The notes under the pieces are model-generated. The model was given only the letters and a program-made list of their open reading frames with translations. It made no database searches and was not told the origin of the DNA. From NCBI GenBank assembly GCA_019649035.1, contig BMAT01003668.1, positions 100,188-124,317 on the forward strand: DNA of 24,130 bases, read 5' to 3'. Origin of the DNA: Elysia marginata (lineage: Eukaryota; Mollusca; Gastropoda; Plakobranchidae). Position numbers and translations under genes: made by a program. Shown one piece after another: positions 1 to 14,021 of the stretch (positions are counted from its first letter, which is position 1; each line of letters opens with the position of its first letter).

Positions 1-305
1 CTTTCAGTTTCTAGATCTATAAATTTTATGTTTTGATAAACATTTTGGATGTAGGCCTAAAAATTTAACAGCTTGTTTTAATCTCAGCGATCGTTATCCA
101 TAACGTATCTAGCGATTTTTCTTCCTTATTATAAATTAAAGACATTATTAGTTTTGTTTATTGTTTTATGTTTACCAGCTACGTGTCAGTTAAGTCGGAA
201 AGACCTGCCTAACAATAGGTCTCGTTTGTTATTTTATTTTATAGTTGTGTCAATTTTACATATATTAATGTACAAAAAAATAATAGCAAACATAAAGAAG
301 AGAAG

Positions 306-565
306 CCGCAGATTGCCGTATTTGTAACGTTGAAAAAGACAACGTAGCTTAGATAAATTGAGTGTCTGTTTGCAAAATATGCAAACATTACAAAAAATCT
401 CCGCAATTTTTACTTGGAGGGATCAAGGTAATTAAAACTTTAAATAATAATCCCAAGTGAATTAAGAAAAAAAGTGTTCATAACGCTATGAAAGCATTGT
501 TTTTTAGGTCTTGTGTTGGACACGACCTTTCAACCAGGAACAATAACTCTTGTTTTCCCGCTAGT
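306..565 (+). pseudogene. Possible decayed two-zinc-finger fragment (nuclear-receptor-like), very tentative
   Basis: Reading from 314 gives CRIC, then 15 codons that include two stops, then CKICKHYKKS at 371-400. This resembles the first finger of a nuclear receptor DNA-binding domain (C-x2-C-x13-C-x2-C followed by K, aromatics and K/R-S), but the spacing is two residues too long and one aromatic is missing. A possible 80-nt intron follows, with donor AAG/GTAATT at 428 and acceptor TTTTTTAG ending at 507. After it, a frame reads STRNNNSC near 526-549, recalling the T-R-N-x-C of the second finger. The phase across that intron does not fit without an indel, and the region upstream of 314 is purine-rich and a poor acceptor. 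Seen: the cysteine pairs, the stops and the splice-like dinucleotides. Inferred: the family. Chance resemblance is quite possible. Confidence 0.15.
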
Positions 566-602
566 CTCATTCCCGATACATGGTAGCCTAGTCCTACATA
601 TA

Positions 603-4002
<3,400 letters not shown>

Positions 4003-4040
4003 TTTAATTATTATTACTATTATTATTATTATTGTTATTT
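4003..4040. repeat. Imperfect ATT trinucleotide repeat
   Basis: An interrupted run of ATT units, with single-base variants (ACT, GTT), sits between plain AT-rich flanks. Confidence 0.85.
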
Positions 4041-6099
4041 TAAGTATTTGAAACTAGGACAATGACTGCGTGCTGAAACTGACGGGGCATAATCCAAGAG
4101 TTGTGAGAGCGATTTCTGATAGCAGAGATGGCCTCTCGCCTAACTTTATATTTTTCAATTATGGCTATGGGGATCGGGCCGAGGAAACATTTCAAAATGA
4201 TATTTTAGACTGCCTCCACCGAGACGCAGGAAGCTGTCGGTAAAGTAATGATATAAACAAGCTCTAGTATATCATTTTCAGGACTGCGGCTAGAAATATC
4301 TGTAAATGTTTGCAGTGTCTGAAACAACAACATCGCTAATCAAGATCTTTTACAACATAAAACTAAAAAACAAAAGCAAAACAGGAACGTAACTTGAAAG
4401 AAAAAAAAGCAACTTACGTAAACTATACTGCGCCAAAAGCATGCTATCAACTCTTCACGAAAATAGATGGACCTCAGGACGTGATGCATTGCCGGTACAT
4501 TTATCTCGCTCATTAAACGAGTCTTCTCGATACTGGAACTTTACAGAATGTTACCTAGAATATATAGTGCAGAAATTAAAACGCGAAAAGAAAATGTTCT
4601 AAGGAGTTGCTTGTTTCTCCGCTATAAACCATTCGGTGAAATTCAGAATAATAATTATGCTATAAAACGTTTGGCTTGTATCCAGCATTATATGCTAAAG
4701 ACAAAAAAGTGCATTATTTTCTACTAAAACCGGTTTATATATGGATAGGCTTGAGTTATCTGAACTTCACGTACCGCCTTATTAGGAGTGAACCTATGAA
4801 ATACCTTTAGCTGACTTTTTCCGGTGGGACCTTCGATCTGTAATAACCTTCTTCAAAGAATAAAAAAGAGACTTTGGGAGACGCGGGGTTACGAGGAAGA
4901 AATATCAGACCAGACTAGTAGTAGTACCAGAGAGGCACTTTCGAACTGTTAAGCGTGCTTCTGTCATCGAGAATACCATTTTTACGCATGCACCGTGTGA
5001 ATACACCGTGTGGATATCATTTCACCGCTTGTGTGGCCTTCAATGCATGTACTTTTTGAGGAATGATATGTCTATTCTTCAAACCATATGTAGACCCATT
5101 TATATAAAAAGTAATTAATGCCTTATACTCACGTGTTAAGGAAACAATATAGGTTTCTTTTGCTGGGCTAATGCAGGAACTCAATAATCCTTTCACTTGT
5201 TCGAGCGCTACATTAACAATTCTCACTTTCATCTCCTGCTCTGTTTCTTTGACACTAAGGAATCTATCGCCCCCTCATGCTAATATGGGAGACACTTTCT
5301 CTCCATTCTCTGCTTTGTGAGCGCTTGTTTGCCCCATGTACATGCTGCTCGTCTGACTTTCTCTGGTAGCTGCCGCCTCCCTCTCTTTCTTTCTCATCAC
5401 CCATGTCAATCAGGCAGCGAAGAGGCGGCAATTGCATTGCTTCTATGTTAAAATTAGTTGTTGGAACCTTCTACGATTTACCTCTGTGAGTTTTTACTCG
5501 TATAATGACCTTGAGATACAAGGTAACACTGCGCATTAGAGATGCAGCCTTTAATTTTGATGATATGGTTCTATCACTGCTGCCTCTCAAAACTCGAATA
5601 TCTGATCTGGTTACGACACTCTCAATTGAGACATTCCGCGAAAGTTTTTGTGTCAATTTGCTAGTTTCCAATCCTATCAAGGGCCTATTTTCACCTTTGC
5701 ATTGCTAAAGTTTCACTCATTATTCATTCTTTCTCTCTATCAGACCACCAACCTCTTTCTCTCTTTTCTAACCTATCTTCCCCTGCTCCAAAGTGCTTTC
5801 TATATCTCCACAATGGCCTATGCCGTATATAACCTCACTAATTTTCTTTCATTTAAATCGTTTAGATTATCTGAAATCATCTGAAATTATTTAAATCATT
5901 CTTTGTTTCTCTCATACCATCATAACATTTTTTTCTAAAGCATATAGTTTTAACTGATCTTTTTAAATTATCCAATGTAAAGGTGTTTATAAATAGAACC
6001 ACCCCACTGCTTTCGCGATGTCGCAAAAAAAAAAAAAAGACCGTGCTCCGAGAAGTAAGTATTCGTTTCTGCATGGATGAAAAAAGCACTTTTGTCCAT
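4041..6099. other. Gene-poor stretch with one unexplained minus-strand open frame
   Basis: I recognise no gene here. On the minus strand an 80-codon frame is open over about 5017-5260; from its first Met it would be 71 residues. Its composition is mixed and not repetitive, but I see no known motif and no convincing splice sites. Positions 5505-5708 carry overlapping frames on both strands with no recognisable content. CT-rich pieces occur at about 5340-5400 and 5720-5790. Confidence 0.6.
5371..5430. repeat. Short inverted repeat, 9-bp arms
   Basis: TGCCGCCTC at 5371-5379 pairs exactly with GAGGCGGCA at 5422-5430 around a 42-nt loop. It is GC-rich against AT-rich surroundings. No function is evident. 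Confidence 0.5.
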
Positions 6100-6203
6100 G
6101 AAAATGAAAGTGCAAATAATAGCGAAAGAAAGCGAAAGAGATAGAGACAGATCTGTCTCTATCTCTTTCGCTTTCTTTCGCTATTATTTGCACTTTCATT
6201 TTC
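6100..6203. repeat. Perfect 104-bp palindrome with no spacer
   Basis: Positions 6100-6151 are the exact reverse complement of 6152-6203, with the centre at the AGATCT between 6151 and 6152. All 52 base pairs match, and pairing stops at once on either side (6099 T against 6204 T). Both strands therefore encode the same peptide, starting MKVQIIAKESERDRDR, which should not be read as a gene. The purine-rich inner arm (GAAAGAAAGCGAAAGAG) adjoins a microsatellite. It may be a recent natural inverted duplication or a fold-back artefact of sequencing or assembly; the sequence alone cannot decide. Confidence 0.97.
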
Positions 6204-6292
6204 TATATCTCTCTCTCTCTATATATATATATAGAGAGAGAGAGAGAGAAAGGGAGAGCGAGAGAGGGGGGAGGGGAGAGAGACAGAGAGAG
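6204..6292. repeat. CT / TA / GA tract with a 38-bp palindromic core
   Basis: (CT)n runs into (TA)n and then (AG)n, so positions 6208-6245 form a self-complementary tract centred between 6226 and 6227. Interrupted GA/GGGA continues to about 6292. It lies directly against the 104-bp palindrome, so the two could fold as adjacent cruciforms. Confidence 0.95.
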
Positions 6293-7087
6293 GTGTCGGG
6301 TAGAATAAGAAATACCCAGGATAGGGAGTATAAATACGGGTAACAACATTAAGGACTAGGTTAGGAAGATGAGATACACATAATAGGGAGAAAAGCAAGA
6401 TTTTGAAGGAAAGCCTAAGACAGAAATTTAGGAAGAGAAGATAGACCTACAGAAAGAAGGAAATGTGTTATGAGATTTAGATGTATAATTGTACTATTCT
6501 TCTGCATTATCCCGTCTCTCTATACTTTTTTTTGCAGATTAGGTATTCGAAAGGTGAAATCATGTTTCTTTGTTTATGGTATCATGATCATTTTTCTAAA
6601 GGGAAACTTTAGTTTGTTATTCAGCGTTTGTTAGCAATTTCATGATTAGATGCTTGTTAATATAATAATCATCACTGCCCAATAAAATTAATTTGGACAA
6701 AAATTGGGATAGTAAACCTACCCGTATCTTCTCTTCCAGTCTAAAATAAAGCTTCTTCATGTGATTGTGGCCAAGCCACGCTTGTATCGCAGAGAGCCTA
6801 GGATAAAGCCCACGTTAGCCTCAAAAGTTAACATAGTGAGGTAAGGTCTAGTCAAATCACATGAAATTAATTACTCGCCCAAGCCACGGCAGGATCATAT
6901 TCTGCCGTAATGGCTTTTAGCTTGAAGTAAGGTGTAAAATTCATGCTTTCGTCTAAAACAACCGTATAGTGTGATCAGAGAAAATTATTTGTGAGGCGAC
7001 CAGGTGAAAGCAGAAAGAAGTCAGAAAGTTTTTACTCATTTAAGTTATTTCATTTTCATGTTGCGCATGCCATGCGATTTGAAAGTG
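6293..7087. other. AT-rich stretch, no gene seen
   Basis: No domain or RNA gene is recognised. A small inverted repeat, ACGGCAG at 6886-6892 and CTGCCGT at 6902-6908, is present. A short phrase around CCAAGCCACG occurs at about 6771 and again at about 6880, perhaps by chance. Confidence 0.65.
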
Positions 7088-7100
7088 GAAATATATAGTA
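7088..7100. repeat. Target-site duplication, left copy
   Basis: GAAATATATAGTA matches GAAAGATATAGTA at 7371-7383 in 12 of 13 positions. The two copies bracket the SINE exactly, next to its 3' tail. Confidence 0.85.
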
Positions 7101-7370
7101 AAGGTAAAGGTAAAGGTAGTCCCATACTCGACACGAGCGTAGGGGAACACGGAGCAGGGTCCTTGTTTTTCTAGACAAACGGCATAGTGAGGTAGTTTCC
7201 CATTGCTTTCCTCTCCGCCTTTACTTTCGCCGAGTCTTAAGAGACCTAGCTACCCATCACGTGCTAGGTGGGCACAGGGGAGCAAATAAAATTTAGCCCG
7301 GACTGGGGATCGAACCCAGGACCTCTCAGATAGCGGTCAACCGCCCTACCGATTGCGCCTCTGCTCACCC
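7101..7370 (-). mobile_element. tRNA-derived SINE, apparently full length
   Basis: The element reads on the minus strand. Its 5' head (from 7370) is tRNA-related: an A-box-like GGCGCAATCGGTAGGGC at about 7343-7359 and a B-box GGGTTCGATCCCC at 7305-7317. About 170 bp of non-tRNA body follow, ending in a short tail of repeated TTTACC units (three AAGGTA units on the plus strand from 7101). The 13-bp flanking duplications (7088-7100 and 7371-7383) show target-primed insertion and fix both ends. Pol III promoter boxes and a short-repeat tail are the normal layout of tRNA SINEs, which depend on a partner LINE for movement. I do not assign the family. The body could carry one of the conserved central domains known from molluscan SINEs, but that needs alignment. 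Confidence 0.88.
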
Positions 7371-7383
7371 GAAAGATATAGTA
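7371..7383. repeat. Target-site duplication, right copy
   Basis: GAAAGATATAGTA abuts the tRNA-like 5' end of the minus-strand SINE and pairs with the left copy with one mismatch. Confidence 0.85.
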
Positions 7384-7557
7384 ACTCTGGCTATATATAG
7401 CTTGAGAAGTTGAGATATTTCATTTATAATATAAAGCAATTAGAATTTGTTTGTAATTATGGATAATGTTTCTAACTCAAAAAGTGGTCTAAAATAACTT
7501 AGTGTGGTCAACCGTCGTTGCATATATATTTATCGTATTTATTGCTGTGATTAATGT

Positions 7558-7895
7558 ATATTCTAGGCCAGAGATCAGAATAAATAGTGGAGGCAGCCAC
7601 TGCGCAATCAAATAGTTGAAATATTATAAAGGTATGAAAATGGCAGTGGAGAGAAGTAGGCTTTTTAGTGGAAATGCCCTAAATGTCTGCCTATTCGACT
7701 TATAGATGCTTCGGCGACATGGTTTAAACTTTGTTCCTCTAAACGGCAAGGCGGTGGGTGCCGAAGCATCTATAAGTCGAATGTTCGAATCATACTTAAG
7801 GCAGATATTTCGGGCATTTCCACTAAAAAGCCTAATTCTCTCCACTGCCAATTTCATACCTTTATAATAATTATTTGAACCATATTCTAGGCCAG
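7558..7895. mobile_element. Foldback (hairpin) element with flanking direct repeats, MITE-like
   Basis: The left arm 7623-7715 (93 nt) is complementary to the right arm 7760-7868 (109 nt), with four mismatches over 93 aligned positions (about 96%). The only gap is 16 nt, present in the right arm (around 7784-7799) and missing from the left, next to a repeated ATTCGA. The unpaired centre 7716-7759 is 44 nt. Weaker pairing (CAAATA against TATTTG) continues a few bases outwards. An exact 14-bp direct repeat, ATATTCTAGGCCAG, lies outside at 7558-7571 and 7882-7895. If this is a target-site duplication, the element is 310 bp with about 35 nt of unpaired left flank. No transposase is encoded, so it would be non-autonomous. 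A minus-strand open frame across it is a by-product. A transcribed hairpin RNA source is an alternative reading. Confidence 0.7.
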
Positions 7896-8444
7896 TAGAC
7901 TAAATAATTTATAACTCGAAATAAATTTTTCAACTATAACCCTTGTAACCTTATATTTCACTGACTGTCGTTGTCGCTGTAAGCGTTGTCTAACCTCTTT
8001 TTATTGAAAAAAAAACTTGTTTTTAACCCACCGACATAATTTGGCATCGGTTTCAATACAAATTCATGTACCATAATTCAATATAGAGTAAAAATTAATG
8101 TGATCTTCAGAGTTTAGAAAACATGACACGCAAAGTCTATATTGGAAGAAAAATAGCGTCCAAAACCTAAGCTAGATGTAGACCTAATACAGGGTCTAGA
8201 TTAAGATATCTTCTCTATCAAACTCTAAATCCTGATTATCTACAATGATTCTTAATTTAAATTTCATATTCCGATCCAACAGAATCCAATTGACGAAGGG
8301 TGCGGAACTAGTTTGTTTGTATGTGCTTCCGCCTACCATTTTGAAAAAAAAATACGGTGTAATATCTCACATTATATGGTAGAATAGTAGTCTGAAGCGT
8401 AATAAAATTTAGAAAAAAGTGGTACGAGAGCACACAGATCCACC
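7896..8444. other. AT-rich stretch, no gene seen
   Basis: Nothing recognisable was found on either strand. It includes A runs near 8008 and 8343 and a TCTAGATT motif near 8202. Confidence 0.65.
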
Positions 8445-8611
8445 GATAGATAGATAGAAAGATGAATAGATAGATAGAGACAGACAGACACAGACAAAGA
8501 GAAACAGGCAGAGAGTAGATAGAAAGAGAGAGAGAGAAAGAGAGAGAGATAGAGAGAGAGGGGAGAGAGATAGAGACACAGACAGAGAGAGACAGAGACA
8601 GAGAGGAGAGA

Positions 8612-8653
<42 letters not shown>
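8445..8653. repeat. Compound GATA / GACA / GA microsatellite
   Basis: GATA units (8445-8478) pass into GACAGACA, GAGAAAC and interrupted GA, ending in near-pure (GA)n at about 8616-8653. The composition matches the 635-939 tract. The minus strand reads as a Ser/Leu-rich artefact frame. Confidence 0.96.
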
Positions 8654-8656
<3 letters not shown>

Positions 8657-8802
8657 AAAGACGGATATCAGTCATAAGGGAATAGATTTAAAATTGAAAG
8701 ACGAAAAACAGGCAAGGAAATTTTCATAATCATAATTTTGAATCAAAAAGATACAAATTTATACACACATTTAAATAGTTTGTGTATTTCATTGACAGAG
8801 TG

Positions 8803-8806
<4 letters not shown>

Positions 8807-8846
<40 letters not shown>

Positions 8847-8960
8847 AGGGAAAACGAGCATTGAAATAAAAAGAGGGTGGGGAAGAGAGAGGAAAGACTG
8901 GGAGGTGATGGGAGACTACTTAGAGGGGGAGAAAGAGACTGGAAGAGAAAAAAACAGGAG
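8807..8960. repeat. (GA)18 followed by purine-rich DNA
   Basis: An uninterrupted GA run covers 8807-8842. After it, purine-rich sequence (GAAAG, GGGA, GGAGG) continues to about 8960, giving a strong strand asymmetry. No gene is present. Confidence 0.92.
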
Positions 8961-10272
8961 GGTTGTTTAAAGAAGATATAACTTTTAACGTTTCTGGACT
9001 TAAAACTAGGAGCTAGAAGATTAAAAGAAAATGGCGATTTAACGTCACAACAAAGGAAAACACATGGAAGAGAGATAGGGAAGGGTAAGAAACGGTGTTG
9101 GGTTAAATGATGTGAACTTAATTTTATCAGAGAGAAATCCATGCTATAAAAATTATACAAAAGTAACGTAGAGAGAGATGCAGGAGAGGCTATTTTAAAT
9201 TATTAACACACTATTTATCTCATATCGAGAGCTTGACAGGGGAAAGGGAGAGGAGAATCTCGGCATAGAATTATGGGCAAACAAAAGGGAAAAAAGTAAG
9301 GCGGTGTCAGTAATGTTTTTCAGATACATGTACATCAACGACAGAATGCTGTACTCATAAGTCATGCGTGGAGTCTAACTGGAATAAACAGACTTTACTT
9401 AGGCTGTGTTACAAACCCCTTTGAAAAGGTTAATATGTTAACCGTCGTTCATTTTTAAATTCGTAGAACGGGCTTTCCAGCTAGTGGAAACAAATTATGT
9501 TTCTTGTTGAAATTTTCTTCTGATTTTCGTGTTACTCATTGACGACCGAAACAACTTTAAAAATCGGTTTATATGCTTAAATAGTTTTGATTTGCCTGAC
9601 GTGTCCAACATTAGGTCATTATAGCGCGTACTTTTGTCACATCAACGAGCTATGCATCTCGAATTAGACAGCACAATATTTGTACAGATGGCTTTTTGAA
9701 ACATTGTGGTGTCATAACATCTGGCCGGCGTGAATTTATCAATCTGATAATCTGATTCCCTCTGTGATTCCCTGTTATTCCCTCCATCTGTCTTTCTGTT
9801 TGTACAAACACAATGCCCGCAATTTCGTGGATTAAGTAAAGAACGTAAGAAAGGCTGTATAGTCAGAAGTTGCTTTCTTTTCTTTCTTATCCTCATAGTT
9901 TACATCGTATCGATTTCCTCTTTCGAGTTGTCTCTTTCTCTCCGACGGTTAATCTTCTCTCCGTCTAAATTAGCCTTTCCCCATAGCTACACATCTCTTC
10001 ATTTTTATTTCATTTTACTGCATTTTAGTTCTCATATTCAATATCACATCTATGTCCCTCTTCTCCTTTATTTCCTTGCCCCACCGATTACTCTCAGTGA
10101 GCATCAATAACTGCTTTGTATCTCTCATTGACAGCGATTGTGTTTGAGGTTGGCTGGGCGTGTGTTCAGGCGAGGCAGGCCTTTTCATTATATCTTAAAC
10201 GTGCAACGCATTGGTTAGGCCCTACCATTTGAGGTGGTTATTTTAAATAGTATAAAATTTTAAATGAAAAAG
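8961..10272. other. Gene-poor stretch
   Basis: No domain is recognised. The minus-strand open frame at 9642-9896 (84 codons) and the plus-strand frame at 9928-10110 have no motif I can name, and I treat them as chance. Purine bias continues to about 9300. Confidence 0.6.
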
Positions 10273-10286
10273 CCCCCCCCCCCCCC
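10273..10286. repeat. Homopolymer C14
   Basis: Fourteen consecutive C residues lie in AT-rich DNA. The length is likely to be unreliable in sequencing. Confidence 0.95.
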
Positions 10287-10850
10287 TTTCTATGATTTGA
10301 CTTCAATATAATCTGTTTTTGTTGCACAACCCTCAGCCACAAACGATGAATTTTTCTACCTATTAACATATGGCCGGAGTTTTTAACCATTTTCCGAATC
10401 TGTAACTCTTTGCGAATACGCAAACTTATTTTTAATCTAGGATGTCTGCCTGTCGATCTGTATCCTTCTATCTCTATGTGTCGTATATTTCTTTTTACTT
10501 TAGTAAGTCAGCTTTTTTTAAAACCTTATGTCTTTCTCTGTCGCTCCCTTCATCCCTCTTTTATTTCTTTCTTTCCCAAATTCACAATTTCCGTCCAAAT
10601 TTCTGTTTTGTAAAACGGAACAGTTTTGTATTGAAGATTTTTTTTTCAAGACTGAAGCATTCCCAGCAAATAACGTTTGCCTAGCTGTGCCACTGAGAAA
10701 GATAAGAGAAGATTCCACTGTGCGGCATCTGTCGGCTTATATCCCGCCCGCTGGTATTTCATCTGTAAAAACACAACTGTGTCTCGTTTCATTCTCAGGG
10801 AGCTTTTGTCAGCGTTAGTCAAGAATCTAACAATACGTCTCTTTAAAGTA
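10287..10850. other. Stretch with overlapping short open frames, no gene recognised
   Basis: Several frames of 60-96 codons overlap at 10410-10818 on both strands. None carries a recognisable motif. Positions 10640-10800 are somewhat richer in GC than the flanks but give no identifiable product. Confidence 0.55.
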
Positions 10851-11530
10851 GAAATAAAAATGAAAATATTAGTGATTTTAAAGATGGTGTGGTTAGGATG
10901 GTGGCGATAAAGGTTGCAGGGATGATGGTGCTGATATCATAGAAGATAAAGGTTTTGATACAGGTTTTGATAATTGTATGGTTATGATAGCAATATAATT
11001 ATTTCAGTTTAAATGACCGGCAAAGATACAGAAAATGGCAACGATTTGATGGCGTTGTTGACTATTATGGTTACTGTGAATTTATTAATTGTAATGGCCA
11101 TGACGATAGTATTAATGGTGGTGTTTGTTAGACAAGCACTGTAGATGATGATCGGTATTTTTTGTATACGGCCATAGCGATGCTAGTGTGGGTTACAACG
11201 ATAATAAAGTTTATGATGTAAGAGTTATAGGCTTATGTAAAATAGAGATGGGATATAGATGTGGCAATGAAGTAAGTGATGTTTAATTTTTTTAGATGTG
11301 CGTTGTTAGAAACGTCTTAGTATAGTTATGATGATAACAATTACACTGATTAATATGCTTTTGCTGATGTTGCTAATGATAAAAATATTTAACAGACAAA
11401 TGTCATGCATTGGTTTAAATATCATGGGAAGAAGGCGAAAAATAATAATAAAGGACATGGCCATGAAAGACATGGCGAGGGTGGTTCTGGCTATGACTAC
11501 TGATACAAAGAGAATACTATTACTTCTGGC
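10851..11530. repeat. Degenerate GTT/GAT/ATG-type simple-sequence field
   Basis: The plus strand is rich in GATGATG, GGTGGTG, GTTGTTG, GATAATAA and similar trinucleotide phrases, such as GATGATGATCGG near 11144 and GGTGGTG near 11117, with low C content. This looks like a large trinucleotide microsatellite that has decayed by point mutation. The open frame at 11328-11552 (Met/Ile/Leu-rich) is explained by the same composition. Confidence 0.55.
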
Positions 11531-12216
11531 ATTATTAAAAAAATATGTATAAACCTCTGGTAAGCCTACTGCTATTTTCTCAAAGTAATTTTCACCTTGA
11601 AATCCATGATACGCTTATCCCAAAACAGCTCACATGGGGGGATATCATTTAGTTGTGGACGTTTTCTACAATGCTGTTTTTCTCTATTTAACCTTTTACA
11701 TCTGGTACTCTTTCCCTTGCTGAAGGCGAGCGCTAGCATGAGTCTGTATTGCTGTTGGCGAGCGTGAGCATCAGTCTGAAAACAAACTAGGGAACTCCAT
11801 CTCAACAACAAGGGGGGGGGGGTAGGGGATCTTGGTAGCCGAGGGTTTTAATTACAGCGGTCAGTGGAGCAAGACTAGTACCACAACCAGAACAATAGGG
11901 CCGATCAAGACCGCCACTGCAATTAGATTCGTTTAGTTAAAGGAGAAAGGAAAAGAAAGTGAAAAGATACAGAGAGGGAAAAAGAAAGAAAGAGAAGAAG
12001 TGCAGGGTCTTTAGATGATCAACTTAAAAGCTTCATTCAGTCTTACTTCTCATCTCACAAGCCCCTCACCTCTTTCTCTTAGACTGCCACAATTTATGCA
12101 TAATTGTTTCGTCTACGCTTCTCTCTGAACCGAGTCTTCACATCCTCATGTACACCTTTATCTCTTTTTCCATATTTAATTTTGCATCGCTATCTGATTT
12201 CATCTCTACATCAGAT
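11531..12216. other. Gene-poor stretch with a G11 run and a purine-rich patch
   Basis: A run of eleven G lies at 11812-11822. A purine-rich patch covers about 11938-12000. The minus-strand frame at 11572-11811 has no recognisable motif. I see no gene. Confidence 0.6.
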
Positions 12217-12269
<53 letters not shown>

Positions 12270-12290
12270 TTTCCGCTCTCTCTAGTCGTT
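12217..12290. repeat. (TC)n microsatellite
   Basis: Pure (TC)20 at 12221-12260 is flanked by interrupted CT sequence to about 12290. Confidence 0.96.
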
Positions 12291-13979
12291 GGTGTTCCTT
12301 TACCCATCTCTAAGGTCCCATTCTTTCAAAACCATTCACTTTTTATGAGGCTTCACCTTGCTGCCAATAATAATTTCCAAACAAATGCAACCTAAGATTC
12401 CTCTAGCTATTCCTTTTGAAACAACTACACACATAAACCTCAGTATGATCATATAATTTCCTCTAAATGATCTCGTTTGCTTTCAAACTGTGCCATAACA
12501 TAAGAATTTTGCTTTAATATTTAAACGATTTCCATTTTTCTGGATTCTTGAAAAGTTCAGTAACAAATTTCTGTTTGATGAGAAGGTTAGCAGAAGTCGC
12601 TATTTTTCATCGATCAATTTGCCTCAAAAGTGTTGCACACACAACGACGTCGTAGACAAAAATTTGTTCTCTCTATAACGCAACATTAATTTGTTTTGAG
12701 AGCATCTGTATGGTATTTAAAGTTTTTTAAAGAAGAATGTTTTGAGGTATGGGCAAACGGATTTTATTTTTCAGCACAGGGTCGTGAATATCAAACAAAG
12801 AATCAATATTGATCAAATATATTCAATAAAAAAGGACCTACCAAGCCAGTACATAAAAAGGTGGGACGGAATATTCTCCTTCGTCAATAGTTTGTGTTGC
12901 AAATGACATTTCAAGACCAGCTATATCATCCATAAATTATTTTTGTTGCTAATCGCAAGTACATTCTAGTGATAATTGAAACATATGAAGTTTGAATTAT
13001 TTCTAGTTATGTTAGTGTAAGGACAAACAGGTTCCACACCCAAAAAAAAAAAAAACCACGACAATAATCAAACAAAAAACAAAACAAAACAAAAAACGAA
13101 GTATTAATTCAAAATAACATATTAAATGATTAATACCTTGAAATTTCTCCACATGAACATTAAAGATAAGAATATATGCAGCAATCTTCGTCACATGTTT
13201 ATCGGTGTAAACTGCGCAGATTTTGGGGGTTCCGGCTGATAATAAGATCACAAAGATTGCTCAAAAATTTCCCCTTTTGATATGAAAATAATGTTAAACG
13301 AATTTTAATTTATCGGCCTTAAAACTATTTTTTCGAAAACACATGTGATTACATGAAAAATAAGAAACTTATGTGCATACGGAAAGTGTTATAACTTGAA
13401 ATTATTATTGCAATGAAACTATGTAGTCCGAATAATATATCCGTCCACCTAAAATCCAAGCTTTTATATTTAAAAGTTAAATTCGATTTTAAAACTAAAT
13501 TAGCTCTCGATTTATCGTTCACCGCTCACCTTTTTATATTGGGATTCTTATCGTTGTCGGGCTTAGTAAGCAAATGATCAACAATTGTTGAATCATAATG
13601 TTAAAAGAATATACAATTTACAAATAAATGCTAGTTACTACAACTGTTTTTTTAATTACAGACGTTAAAATAGGTGATTTGTTATTTATTTTCCTCTCTT
13701 GGCTGTTAACTTTTTTTCAGTTTTTATGTTTGATTTTGTTTTTGGTTTGGCTGGCTTTCTAGTAAGTGGTTGCACAGAAGGAAAATAATATTGAAGTGAT
13801 AACACTATTTTGAAAGCTCATCTACACAAATTTCTAGTCTTACTTTTTAATTTTTTATACACTATATTAACCCCTTTAGTGAGATTTTTCTTCGCCACTC
13901 AGCGTAACTGTGTCGCCACAGTACAGAGTCATTAATGCCCCAGCAGACAAGTACATTTAATTGCCACTTTTAACCCATA
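12291..13979. other. AT-rich stretch, no gene recognised
   Basis: The minus-strand frame at 13012-13251 is mixed in its first half, then ends in a hydrophobic run coded by A/T-rich repeat. A donor-like AAG/GTATTA (minus strand) sits inside it near 13137, but I recognise no exon. Nothing else stands out apart from the A-rich tract listed separately. Confidence 0.6.
13042..13098. repeat. A14 run and CAAAA-type A-rich tract
   Basis: An A run at 13042-13055 is followed after a short gap by CAAAAAAC/CAAAA units (13070-13098). A similar A-rich tract occurs at about 1070-1110. Neither has an obvious retroelement body next to it. Confidence 0.85.
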
Positions 13980-14021
13980 AGCATGGTGTTACAGGCGCAT
14001 ATCACAAATTCAAGAATTTCC

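Noticed and set aside
5987-6343. Same peptide encoded on both strands around 6100-6203
   Set aside because: The identity is a direct result of the perfect palindrome and is not evidence of two genes.
7624-7857. Minus-strand 77-codon open frame
   Set aside because: It spans the foldback arms and loop and shows no domain; the hairpin explains it.
11328-11552. Met/Ile/Leu-rich 74-codon frame
   Set aside because: It falls in the degenerate trinucleotide field and shows no domain.
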